A stretch of 64,000 nucleotides of DNA from an uncultured Burkholderiales bacterium (lineage in GTDB: Bacteria > Pseudomonadota > Gammaproteobacteria > Burkholderiales > Burkholderiaceae_C): the NCBI GenBank assembly GCA_903822825.1, contig CAIJQQ010000040.1, positions 17,627-81,626 of the forward strand, read 5' to 3'. Under the pieces are notes generated by a model. That model worked only from the letters and a program-made list of their open reading frames with translations. It had not been told where the DNA came from and did not search any database. The position numbers were made by a program, and so were the translations under genes. Positions 56,204-64,000 of this stretch are shown piece after piece (positions within the stretch are counted from its first letter, which is position 1; every line of letters starts with the position of its first letter).

Positions 56204-56249
56204 CTTTGCGGGACAGATCTTTAGCTCTGTCCCCAACCAAGGAGAAAGC

Positions 56250-56645
56250 ATGTTCAACGTCTTGCAACCCGAAGGCTGGGCACCCGCCAAAGGCTATGCC
56301 AATGGCATCGAAGCGCGTGGCCGCATGGTGTTCGTCGCGGGCATGATCGGCTGGAACGGCCAAGCCCAATTCGAGACCGACGACTTTGTGGCCCAGTGCC
56401 GTCAAGCCCTGCAAAACATCGTCGACACGCTCGCGTGCGCAGGCGCAGGCCCGCAGCACATGGCGCGCATGACTTGGTACGTCAAAGACAAGAAGGAATA
56501 CTTGGCCCGTGGCCGCGAGCTGGGCAAGGTTTATCAGGAAGTCATTGGCAAGAACTACCCGGCCATGACGCTGGTGCAGGTGGCTGATTTGGTGGAGGAC
56601 CGGGCGCTGGTGGAGATTGAGGTGACGGCGGTGGTGCCGGAGTGA
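56250..56645 (+). CDS. RidA family (enamine/imine deaminase) protein
   Basis: GYANGIEARGRMVFVAGMIGWNGQAQFETDDFVAQCRQALQNIVDTLACAGAGPQHMARMTWYV; KNYPAMTLVQVADLVEDRALVEIEVTAVV. Confidence 0.9.
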   Translation: MFNVLQPEGWAPAKGYANGIEARGRMVFVAGMIGWNGQAQFETDDFVAQCRQALQNIVDTLACAGAGPQHMARMTWYVKDKKEYLARGRELGKVYQEVIGKNYPAMTLVQVADLVEDRALVEIEVTAVVPE

Positions 56646-56839
56646 ACGTAAAAGGCCTTGATTAGAAGCTGCAGAATGCCTAGATCGATCGGTGGGTTTA
56701 GGCTGATTGAAGTATTTTGAGCGACTTGGTCTGACCGACCGCCACCTAAAGCAGACCTAATCGACGATGTGGCCTTCAGCCAGATGCTGAAGCAGCGATC
56801 AAATGCTTAGCCAAACTGCGCGAAAAACTACCAGTCCGC

Positions 56840-57496
56840 CTAAGTGTCGTCGCTAAATGCAATAGATTTACCGTTTGACGGGATTGGACGGCGTACCAGG
56901 TTGTGTTGAAAATTTTTCAGATGATCCGCGAGGAACTTGCAATTTCGGTTCGCAGTTTCCTTGAGATTTGCGTTTTGGGTTTGTTTGGAAAGTTGAGACC
57001 AGTAATGGATTCCGTCAGCGATAGCGTGCTCAATGAATGGCACCGGATCCTTCGGGTTCGGAGGGATCTTGATGCAAGGCAAGCCTACGAGCACATAGGT
57101 CTGACGGTCATCGCTATACATCGTTCGCTGCGCGGCCCACAATGCGATTGGGAGTGGAAGCCCTAGAAATTGCTCAAACACTCCTTTGCTTATGCCCTGA
57201 GCTTCCGCACCCATGATTGGCAACAAGCTGCCCAAATATCCCCGGGCACCTGCGTACATGGCACGCTCGCTGAGTTCGTGCCATGACCAGCATGAGTTAT
57301 TAATGAGAAGTGGCGCAGCCAATGGGGAGAATCCATGTGAGACAAAGAACCAGGTTCCATCGTTCATCGATACCCCCATCGAGCCATTGACTCGCTTGAT
57401 TTTTTCGCTGTGAACGATGTACCTCCTCGCCATGTCAATTGCGGCTGGGGGCGGACCACGCCATTCGGTAGCCAACGGATGCGGTATGTGGGTCAT
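56840..57496 (-). CDS. Orphan hypothetical protein with CHAT/caspase-like sequence pattern
   Basis: WFFVSHGFSPLAAPLLINNSCWSWHELSERAMYAGARGYLGSLLPIMGAEAQGISKGVFEQFLGLPLPIALWAAQR; ATG overlaps the upstream gene's TGA. Confidence 0.6.
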   Translation of the reverse strand: MTHIPHPLATEWRGPPPAAIDMARRYIVHSEKIKRVNGSMGVSMNDGTWFFVSHGFSPLAAPLLINNSCWSWHELSERAMYAGARGYLGSLLPIMGAEAQGISKGVFEQFLGLPLPIALWAAQRTMYSDDRQTYVLVGLPCIKIPPNPKDPVPFIEHAIADGIHYWSQLSKQTQNANLKETANRNCKFLADHLKNFQHNLVRRPIPSNGKSIAFSDDT

Positions 57497-58275
57497 CAAG
57501 CCGCCACTGAAAGGGACTGTGGTTCATCCAGAAAGCTGTCGGCCCGCAGCGTGATCACCAAGGTGTCGCGCCATGCGGTGCCTTCGCCCAGCGGCTGGAT
57601 CGGCGTGGTCTCGTGGATCACCCGGTGGTCATTGAGCAAGAGCAATGACCAAGGCTCGTTCAAGGTGAACCGTTGGCCGCGCGGGCTGTCGACGTCAAAG
57701 ACCCGCGTCTCACCACCCTTGATACCGTGGCGCCCAATCAGGAATACCGCCACCCAGTCCACGCCGTCGCGGTGCGCGCCTTCGGGCGTTGGGCGGCCAA
57801 TGCCGTCGGTGGTGTCGATGCGAAACTGGTGTGCTTCGGTGAACCAGGTTGCGCCGCCCTGCGCTTGACTGGCCACAGACCCCAGCCATTGCATCAAAGC
57901 CTGCCAGGCGGGCTGCGCCAGCACTTCGGCCTGCATGGGGTCAAACCAGCGTTGCATGCCGCCGTGCAGCGCGTTGTAAGACACAGGCTGCCAATGCGCC
58001 CGGTGGGGCATGGTCTGGACCCCATCGGCACGCACTTGGAGGCTGGCGTGGCGCCGGCGCCGGTAGCGGCCTCCGTCTTTCAGATACAGGTCAGGCGGCA
58101 ATTCGTTCCAACTTGGCTCCAGCGCCCGCAAGGCAGGCAAAGACACCCCGGCCAAAGCGCAGACACTGTCAGCACCCAACACTGCGAAACCGTGGCGCTC
58201 CAAATCGGTGAGCAGTCGGTCGGCGGATGTCAACGGAGGCGACAAGTCGTGCGGGGGCATGAGGGAACTCTTCAA
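57496..58275 (-). CDS. 2OG-Fe dioxygenase family protein (isoleucine dioxygenase-like family)
   Basis: FRIDTTDGIGRPTPEGAHRDGVDWVAVFLIGRHGIKGGETRVFD...LLLLNDHRVIHETTPIQP; HxD...H pattern. Confidence 0.8.
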   Translation of the reverse strand: MKSSLMPPHDLSPPLTSADRLLTDLERHGFAVLGADSVCALAGVSLPALRALEPSWNELPPDLYLKDGGRYRRRRHASLQVRADGVQTMPHRAHWQPVSYNALHGGMQRWFDPMQAEVLAQPAWQALMQWLGSVASQAQGGATWFTEAHQFRIDTTDGIGRPTPEGAHRDGVDWVAVFLIGRHGIKGGETRVFDVDSPRGQRFTLNEPWSLLLLNDHRVIHETTPIQPLGEGTAWRDTLVITLRADSFLDEPQSLSVAA

Positions 58276-58326
58276 AAAGCAAAGGCGCTAGCATAGCGCC
58301 TTGCCGCCCCGGCGGATGGAGGCAGC

Positions 58327-59346
58327 TCAGGCGTAGCGCTGACTGGCCAGCTTGGCCCCTTCAGCCAGCGCCTTGAGTTTGGCCTCGGCCACAGCGCGGC
58401 TCATGGGGGCCAGGCCGCAGTTGGTGCAGGCAATCAGGCGGTGCTTGGGTACGAACTGCAAGGCGCGGCCAATGGTGTCGGCGATTTCTTCGGGTGTCTC
58501 GATGGCCGGGTTGGCCACGTCGATCACGCCAACCATCACGTCTTTGCCCTCGAGCAACTTCATCATTTCCATCGGCACATGCGAATGCATGCACTCCAGG
58601 CTGACTTGCTGGATGCTGCTTTTAGCCAATGCTGGAAACACCTTTTCGTACTGACGCCACTCTTGACCCAGCGTCTCTTTCCATTTGTTGTTGGCTTCGA
58701 TGCCGTAGCCGTAGCAAATGTGCACAGCGGTGGTGCAGGTCAGGCCGCGTGCGGCCACCTCCAACGCCTTGACGCCCCAATCGGCCGCGTCGTCCATGTA
58801 GACGTTGAAGGCGGGCTCGTCAAACTGGATGATGTCCACACCGTCGGCTTGCAGCGCCAGTGCTTCTTGGTTCAACAACTCGGCAAAGGCCATGGCCATC
58901 TTGACCTTGTCACCATAAAAGCGATCAGCCACCGTGTCCACAATCGTCATGGGGCCAGGCAAGGTGAATTTCAGTTTTTTCTTGGTGTGGGCGCGGGCCA
59001 ATTGGGCTTCAAAGGCGTGCACGCGGCCCTTGAGGCGCAGGGGTGCGATGACCTGAGGCACTTGGGCGTCGTAGCGGTTGTTGCGGATGCCCATAGTGAC
59101 TTTGTTCACGAAGTCGATGCCTTCGACCTGTTCAACAAAACCATGCACAAAGTGCTGACGGGCCTGTTCGCCGTCACCGATCACGTCCAGCCCAGCGTCT
59201 TCTTGCGCCTTGATCCACAGCAGCGTGGCGTCGGCCTTGGCTTGCTGCAGCTCGGGCCCTTGGGTGGTCCACTGGGGCCAGAGTTTTTCGGTTTCGGCCA
59301 ACCAAGCGGGTTTGGGCAAGCTGCCAGCGATCGCGGTGGTGAACAT
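58327..59346 (-). CDS. Single-domain cobalamin-independent methionine synthase (MetE C-terminal domain-like) protein
   Basis: MFTTAIAGSLPKPAWLAETEKLWPQW; DGEQARQHFVHGF; IIQFDEPAFN; VHICYGYG, LECMH, CTNCGLAP Zn-site-like motifs. Confidence 0.88.
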   Translation of the reverse strand: MFTTAIAGSLPKPAWLAETEKLWPQWTTQGPELQQAKADATLLWIKAQEDAGLDVIGDGEQARQHFVHGFVEQVEGIDFVNKVTMGIRNNRYDAQVPQVIAPLRLKGRVHAFEAQLARAHTKKKLKFTLPGPMTIVDTVADRFYGDKVKMAMAFAELLNQEALALQADGVDIIQFDEPAFNVYMDDAADWGVKALEVAARGLTCTTAVHICYGYGIEANNKWKETLGQEWRQYEKVFPALAKSSIQQVSLECMHSHVPMEMMKLLEGKDVMVGVIDVANPAIETPEEIADTIGRALQFVPKHRLIACTNCGLAPMSRAVAEAKLKALAEGAKLASQRYA

Positions 59347-59368
59347 GGTTTGATCCTTTTCAAAAATT

Positions 59369-60382
59369 TCAGGTCGAGGGGGTGAGCGCAAATTCTTGCG
59401 CCAGCAATTCATAAGACCGGCTTTGCGCCACCGGGTCGTGCGTCCAAGTGATGACCACCAGTTCATCGACCTCCAGGCGTGCGGCCAATTGGCGCAGTTT
59501 GCGGCCCACGGTGGCGGCCGAGCCGATCAGTGCCGATTCGCGCAGACGCTCAATTGCAAACTGCTCGGCCGGGCTGTACTCACGTGCGGCTACTTCGGGG
59601 GGCAAGAGCGCGCCGATGCGGCCCAGGTTGCGGTCCATCTTCCAGCGGGCTCGGCTCTCGAACAGGCGCAGGGCCTCTTCGTCGGTGTCTGCTGCCAAGG
59701 CCCACACACACAGAGCAGCACTTGGCTTTTGAAGGCCCGCACTGGGGCGAAAAGTTTCGCGGTAGATCTGCAGCGCTTCATCAGCGCCCTGACCGTCTGT
59801 GATGAAGTAGGCAAACGCATACGGCAAGCCCAGATGCGCGGCCAGTTGCGCGCCATAGTCTGAGCTGCCCAGCATCCACACCGCAGGCGCGGTGTCCGAT
59901 TGCGGGTAGGCATACACGTTGTGGCCAGGGTGACTGGGCGGCAGGTTCTGTCCATTCACCCAGGCTTGCAGCTCCATCACTTGCTGTGGAAAGCGCTCTG
60001 ATGCGTTGCGGTCGGGGTTCAGCAATTGCGCCGTGCGCCCGTCGCTGCCCGGTGCACGGCCCACACCCAGGTCGATGCGCCCAGGTGCCAGCGCATCGAG
60101 CACGCGGAACTGCTCGGCCACCTTGAGGGCAGCGTAATGAGGCAGCATCACCCCCGCACTGCCCAGACGGATGCGCTGGGTGCGGGCGGCGATGGCGGCC
60201 ATCAGCACCTCGGGAGCAGTGCCCACGATGCTGGGGTGGCTGTGGTGCTCGCTCACCCAAAATCGGTGGTACCCCCAAGCTTCGGCTTGTTGGGCCAGCG
60301 CCAACGTTTGCCGAATGGTCTCGTCCTGCCCTCGCCCGGAGGCTGCAGCGGACTGGTCGAGGATGGACAGTTTCAAACTCAT
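59369..60382 (-). CDS. LLM class flavin-dependent oxidoreductase
   Basis: LSILDQSAAASGRGQDETIRQTLALAQQAEAWGYHRFWVSEHHSHPSIVGTAPEVLMAAIAART. Confidence 0.92.
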   Translation of the reverse strand: MSLKLSILDQSAAASGRGQDETIRQTLALAQQAEAWGYHRFWVSEHHSHPSIVGTAPEVLMAAIAARTQRIRLGSAGVMLPHYAALKVAEQFRVLDALAPGRIDLGVGRAPGSDGRTAQLLNPDRNASERFPQQVMELQAWVNGQNLPPSHPGHNVYAYPQSDTAPAVWMLGSSDYGAQLAAHLGLPYAFAYFITDGQGADEALQIYRETFRPSAGLQKPSAALCVWALAADTDEEALRLFESRARWKMDRNLGRIGALLPPEVAAREYSPAEQFAIERLRESALIGSAATVGRKLRQLAARLEVDELVVITWTHDPVAQSRSYELLAQEFALTPST

Positions 60383-62100
60383 TGGGGTTTAGCTTCGGTA
60401 TCCAAGGCAGCCATTTCGGCCTCTTGCAAAGCCCGCCACATGACCTTGCCGCTGCCACTCTTGGGCAAGGCGTCGGCAAATGTCACTACACGAGGAATTT
60501 TGTAAACGGCCATGTTCTCTCGGCACCAGTCGATGATGTCCTGCTCGCTCACTTGCCCTTTGTGGGTGCCACGCAAAACAACGACGGCTTTGACAGACTC
60601 TCCCCTGTAAGCATCGCGCGTGGCGATGATGCAAGCCTCCTGAATCGCAGGGTGGCGGAACATCAAGGCCTCGACTTCGGCTGGCCACACCTTGAAGCCA
60701 CTGGCGTTGATCATCCGTTTCAAGCGGTCGGTCATGAAGAAATAACCTTCTTCATCGACTCGGCCCAAGTCACCAGAGCGGAAGAACGATTTGCCATCGC
60801 GCTCAAAAAACGCTGCAGCCGTGGCGTCAGGCCGCTTCCAATAGCCCTTGAACACCTGTGGGCCACTGATCACGATCTCACCCGATTCGCCCTGTGGCAC
60901 CTCCTCCAGCGTATCGGGGTTGACCACCCGTGCGTCAACGCTCATGAAGGGGATGCCCAAGCATTGCTTTTTGGGGTGGTCAGGGGGGTTGCTGTGGGAA
61001 GGTGCAGCCGTTTCGGTCAGGCCATAACCTTCGGCAAAGCGCAAGCCGAACTGATCAAACAGCCGCTGAGCCACCGCTTCGGGCATGGCCGCGCCGCCGC
61101 CGCCAATGTAGACGAGGCTGGACAGATCGTATTTGTCCATGTGCGGGCTGCCCAGCAAATCGATCACCATGGTCGGGATGTTGGTCCAATGGGTCACCTT
61201 CCATTTGGAAATCAAATGGCCCGCCACATCACGGTCCCAGCGGGGCATGATGACCAGACTCGCCCCCATGAAGATGGTGGTGTGCATCACGCTGACCATT
61301 CCGGTGATGTGGAACATCGGCACCACGCACAGCGCGACGTTTTCGGCCGTGCCGTTGCCCCAGGCGGCACTGGCCATTGCGTTGTGCATGATGGTGCCGT
61401 GCGTGTGCATGCAGCCTTTGGGCAAACCCGTGGTGCCACTGGTGTAGGGCAAGACGGCCAGGTCACTGCTGATGGCTTGTGTTGGGGGCAAGGAGACCGC
61501 TTGCGAGTTGTCCAGCCAGGATTTCCAGCTGTGCACCTGCCCAGAAGACAGTGTGGGCAATTCACGCGCGGTGAGCAACCAAGCGCGCCAACCATCAGGC
61601 AAGTCTTGCGGGCTCACCAGTGCAGGGTCAAAGACATCCGTGAAGGCGGTCACCACCAAATGCGCCAGGCGCTGGTCCGAGGGCAAAGCCTCGCTGGCTT
61701 GCGCCAACTCAGGCGCCAAATCCGAGGTGGTCACCGCCACCTTGGTGTCGGGGTCGCTGATGTAGTGTTTGAGTTCTTCGGCCCGGTTCATCGGGTTGAC
61801 CGGCACCACCACGGCGTCGAGCCTGAGAATAGCGAAATGGGTGATCACCAACTGAGGACAGTTTTGCATGTCAAGCACCACGCGGTCCCCAGCCTGCACG
61901 CCGCATTGCACCAATTGGCAAGCGATTTTTTCCGCCGCTTGCAACACCTCGCTGTAAGACCATGTGCGGCCCATGAAGACCAATGCGTTCTTGTCAGGGA
62001 ACCGTGCTGCACTGATCCACAAATTCATCCACAGGGATGTCGCCGCGTGCTGCAAGCTCGCAGGCAGGCGGGAAGGCCAAAACGCTTCATGGGCACGCAT
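60379..62100 (-). CDS. Long-chain-fatty-acid/AMP-dependent CoA ligase
   Basis: LPYTSGTTGLPKGCMHTHGTIMHNA; GYGLTETAAPSHSNPP; FRSGDLGRVDEEGYFFMTDRLKRMINASGFKVWPAEVE. Confidence 0.93.
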   Translation of the reverse strand: MRAHEAFWPSRLPASLQHAATSLWMNLWISAARFPDKNALVFMGRTWSYSEVLQAAEKIACQLVQCGVQAGDRVVLDMQNCPQLVITHFAILRLDAVVVPVNPMNRAEELKHYISDPDTKVAVTTSDLAPELAQASEALPSDQRLAHLVVTAFTDVFDPALVSPQDLPDGWRAWLLTARELPTLSSGQVHSWKSWLDNSQAVSLPPTQAISSDLAVLPYTSGTTGLPKGCMHTHGTIMHNAMASAAWGNGTAENVALCVVPMFHITGMVSVMHTTIFMGASLVIMPRWDRDVAGHLISKWKVTHWTNIPTMVIDLLGSPHMDKYDLSSLVYIGGGGAAMPEAVAQRLFDQFGLRFAEGYGLTETAAPSHSNPPDHPKKQCLGIPFMSVDARVVNPDTLEEVPQGESGEIVISGPQVFKGYWKRPDATAAAFFERDGKSFFRSGDLGRVDEEGYFFMTDRLKRMINASGFKVWPAEVEALMFRHPAIQEACIIATRDAYRGESVKAVVVLRGTHKGQVSEQDIIDWCRENMAVYKIPRVVTFADALPKSGSGKVMWRALQEAEMAALDTEAKPQ

Positions 62101-62285
62101 GTTTTTGTCTCCTTTTAAGAATGCCACTGCATGTTAATCGTCTGGCGCATGTCAGCGGGCCGTCCCTTTGTCGCAGGCGAGACCTTTGGTGATTTCATTG
62201 ATATTTATAACAAATTCGATGATTTAATAAATATTTAAGATTACTATTTGGCATCTAAAAGGTTTTTGTTACTAAAATACACCCC

Positions 62286-62891
62286 ATGCAAACCCATCCT
62301 ACACCCGATACGCTCGAAGACTACTGTGGCACCACTTATGCAGCCAAGCTGTTGGGGCTGTCCGTGGGCACCATCCAAACTCTGGTCGAGAAAAACGAGT
62401 TGCAAGCCTGGAAAACGCAAGGCGGACACCGCCGCATTTCCATGCCTTCAATCCGAGAATACCAACGCAAGCACAACATGCTGACCACCCCAACAGACGC
62501 GCGCGACAACCGTTTGCGCGTGCTGCTGGTGGAAGACGATCCGGTCACGCGCGAAATGCTGCGCGACTTTTGCAACCGCTGCGTCATGCCGGTGGACTGC
62601 ACCGCCATGTCGTCGGGCTTGGAAGCCTTGATCGACATCGCCAGCATCCAGCCCGATGTACTGATCGCTGACTTGAACATGCCGGGGGTGGATGGTTTCG
62701 AATTGCTGCGCACCTTGCGTAACAACCCGCAGTTCAACAAGATGACCAACTTGGTGGTGTCGGCACTGTCAGCCGAAGAAATCGAGTCACGTGGCGGGTT
62801 GCCTGAAGGCACGATTTTCATGGCCAAACCGGTGAACATGCATTGGTTCAACGGTTTCTTCGCCGCCATGATGGCCGGTAGACAGAATTGA
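62286..62891 (+). CDS. Response regulator with N-terminal excisionase/MerR-like HTH and C-terminal receiver domain
   Basis: TYAAKLLGLSVGTIQTLVEKNELQAWKTQGGHRRISMPSIREY; VLLVEDDPVTREML...DVLIADLNMPGVDGFELLRTLR. Confidence 0.88.
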   Translation: MQTHPTPDTLEDYCGTTYAAKLLGLSVGTIQTLVEKNELQAWKTQGGHRRISMPSIREYQRKHNMLTTPTDARDNRLRVLLVEDDPVTREMLRDFCNRCVMPVDCTAMSSGLEALIDIASIQPDVLIADLNMPGVDGFELLRTLRNNPQFNKMTNLVVSALSAEEIESRGGLPEGTIFMAKPVNMHWFNGFFAAMMAGRQN

Positions 62892-62939
62892 TCCACACAA
62901 GGCAAAGCCCAGACTTCGCCACTTCAAATCACACAAAGA

Positions 62940-62971
62940 AAAAGGGCCAGCAAAACTGCTGGCCCTTTTTT
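62940..62971. terminator. Bidirectional rho-independent-like terminator
   Basis: aaaagggccagca-aaac-tgctggccctttttt between the + regulator gene and the - tRNA. Confidence 0.85.
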
Positions 62972-62975
62972 GTTT

Positions 62976-63052
62976 TGGTCGGCGTGGCGGGATTCGAACT
63001 CGCGACCCCTTGCACCCCATGCAAGTGCGCTACCAGGCTGCGCTACACGCCG
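62976..63052 (-). tRNA. tRNA-Pro (anticodon GGG)
   Basis: Reverse complement cggcgtgtagcgcagcctggtagcgcacttgcatggggtgcaagggg...ccacgccgacca; loop atggggt; encoded CCA. Confidence 0.95.
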
Positions 63053-63081
63053 AAGAGGTTGATTATACCCGCAGTAGGGCA

Positions 63082-63516
63082 TCAAAAAGTCAGCATGGTC
63101 CGGATTTCGAGCAGCTCTTTTCTCAAGTCGCCAGAGGGCACTGACAAACTGCCCATGATGTTCAGAGGCATCGCATCGATTCCGACATCACGGTAAGTTT
63201 CTTGCGCATTGTCTTCCTCCATCACCTCGCCATTGGCACGTGTGATCTGGCGACCAGCTTGTGCCAACTCTTGGAGTTTGTTGCGCGCCCCACTGATGGT
63301 AAAGCCCTGCTCATACAGCAGATCCCGGATGCGCCGAATCATCAACACTTCATGGTGCTGGTAATAGCGCCGATTGCCCCGGCGCTTGACCGGACGCAAC
63401 TGCGTGAACTCTTGCTCCCAGTAACGGAGCACGTGCGTCTTCACGCCACACAGCTCGGCGACTTCACCGATGGTGAAATAGCGCTTGGCGGGGATCGTTG
63501 GAAGAACACTGTCCAT
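63082..63516 (-). CDS. MerR family transcriptional regulator
   Basis: RYFTIGEVAELCGVKTHVLRYWEQEFTQLRPVKRRGNRRYYQHHEVLMIRRIRDLLYEQGFTISGARNKLQ. Confidence 0.93.
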   Translation of the reverse strand: MDSVLPTIPAKRYFTIGEVAELCGVKTHVLRYWEQEFTQLRPVKRRGNRRYYQHHEVLMIRRIRDLLYEQGFTISGARNKLQELAQAGRQITRANGEVMEEDNAQETYRDVGIDAMPLNIMGSLSVPSGDLRKELLEIRTMLTF

Positions 63517-63687
63517 AGGAGAAGGAGCGGGAAGAAATCTGGGAGGGAGGTGGAGCTTACTGCAAGTTGGCTATTTTGGGAAAGTGCCGCTTGCAAAAAA
63601 ACGCGCCCTAGCCCGCGTTTTTGGTTTTAGCGAAGTGGACGTGAATGGGCCTTGACCTCGCGAACCAGTACCGCCGTTGTGTTTAAT

Positions 63688-63954
63688 TTACCGCTTCTTT
63701 TGCCCTGAACAGCTTTGCGAAGTGGTCACCAGCTAAAGGCCCAATTGCTTGGCCAAGCTCCTCGTCTCGGCTGCTTTACAGAAATTGCCATTGTGGGTGA
63801 GCCGTTCAATGGGCTTGGGCGGCTTTCTGTTGAGGTCGAATTGTCAAGTCACCATCGAGGCGGCGCTACCAGATTCTTTGGTCTGTTTGACAAGTTCAAG
63901 CGTTTGCCTTGGGGTCCAGCGCCTGCGGCGCTGAACGCACGGCTCTTGTGGCAT
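63688..63954 (-). pseudogene. Decayed, internally deleted IS3-like transposase remnant
   Basis: Minus-strand frame MPQEPCVQRRRRWTPRQTLELVKQTKESGSAASMVT*QFDLNRKPPKPIERLTHNGNFCKAAETRSLAKQLGL*LVTTSQSCSGQKKR*: OrfA-like N-terminus joined to an OrfB-like segment, with in-frame stops. Confidence 0.7.
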
Positions 63955-64000
63955 TGGTTTCGCAGCAGACACATTGGGTTTTTCGGTTATCGGCAGAAAG

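Noticed and set aside
60382-62118. 578-aa plus-strand ORF
   Set aside because: Exactly antisense to the AMP-dependent CoA ligase gene; no recognisable motifs.

Overview
The 64 kb window is a GC-rich, gene-dense bacterial chromosome segment. Gene content and order suggest a betaproteobacterium of the Burkholderiales, probably Comamonadaceae-like (inference). Most of it is core metabolism: nadK(3' end)-recN-rapZ; a TCA-cycle block (acnB, CitE-like, mdh, divergent GntR regulator, sdhCDAB-sdhE, gltA); rpiA/pyrD; Cry-DASH photolyase, SOUL protein and sodB; xseA/lpxK/Trm112/kdsB/adk; asparaginase and lexA; and three tRNAs (Pro-TGG, Arg-TCT, Pro-GGG). Accessory catabolic regions include: (i) an operon-like set of CoA-thioester genes at 42.0-47.5 kb, with an adjacent APH-type kinase and acyl-CoA dehydrogenase; (ii) a tightly packed 48.7-56.6 kb cluster resembling the aerobic 2-aminobenzoyl-CoA (anthranilate-CoA) pathway, with a terminal RidA-family gene. 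The points most worth a second look are: an orphan lower-GC ORF at 56.84-57.50 kb with a CHAT/caspase-like His...Cys pattern, translationally coupled to a 2OG-Fe dioxygenase; a reversed-order HTH-receiver regulator; two homopolymer frameshifts (7.86 kb and 11.89 kb); a REP-like palindromic repeat family at three loci; a 23-bp perfect inverted repeat between xseA and sodB; tandem LexA-box-like palindromes; and a decayed IS3-like transposase at the right edge. No CRISPR array, rRNA, prophage or complete mobile element was seen. All calls come from reading the sequence and the supplied ORFs; no database search was run.
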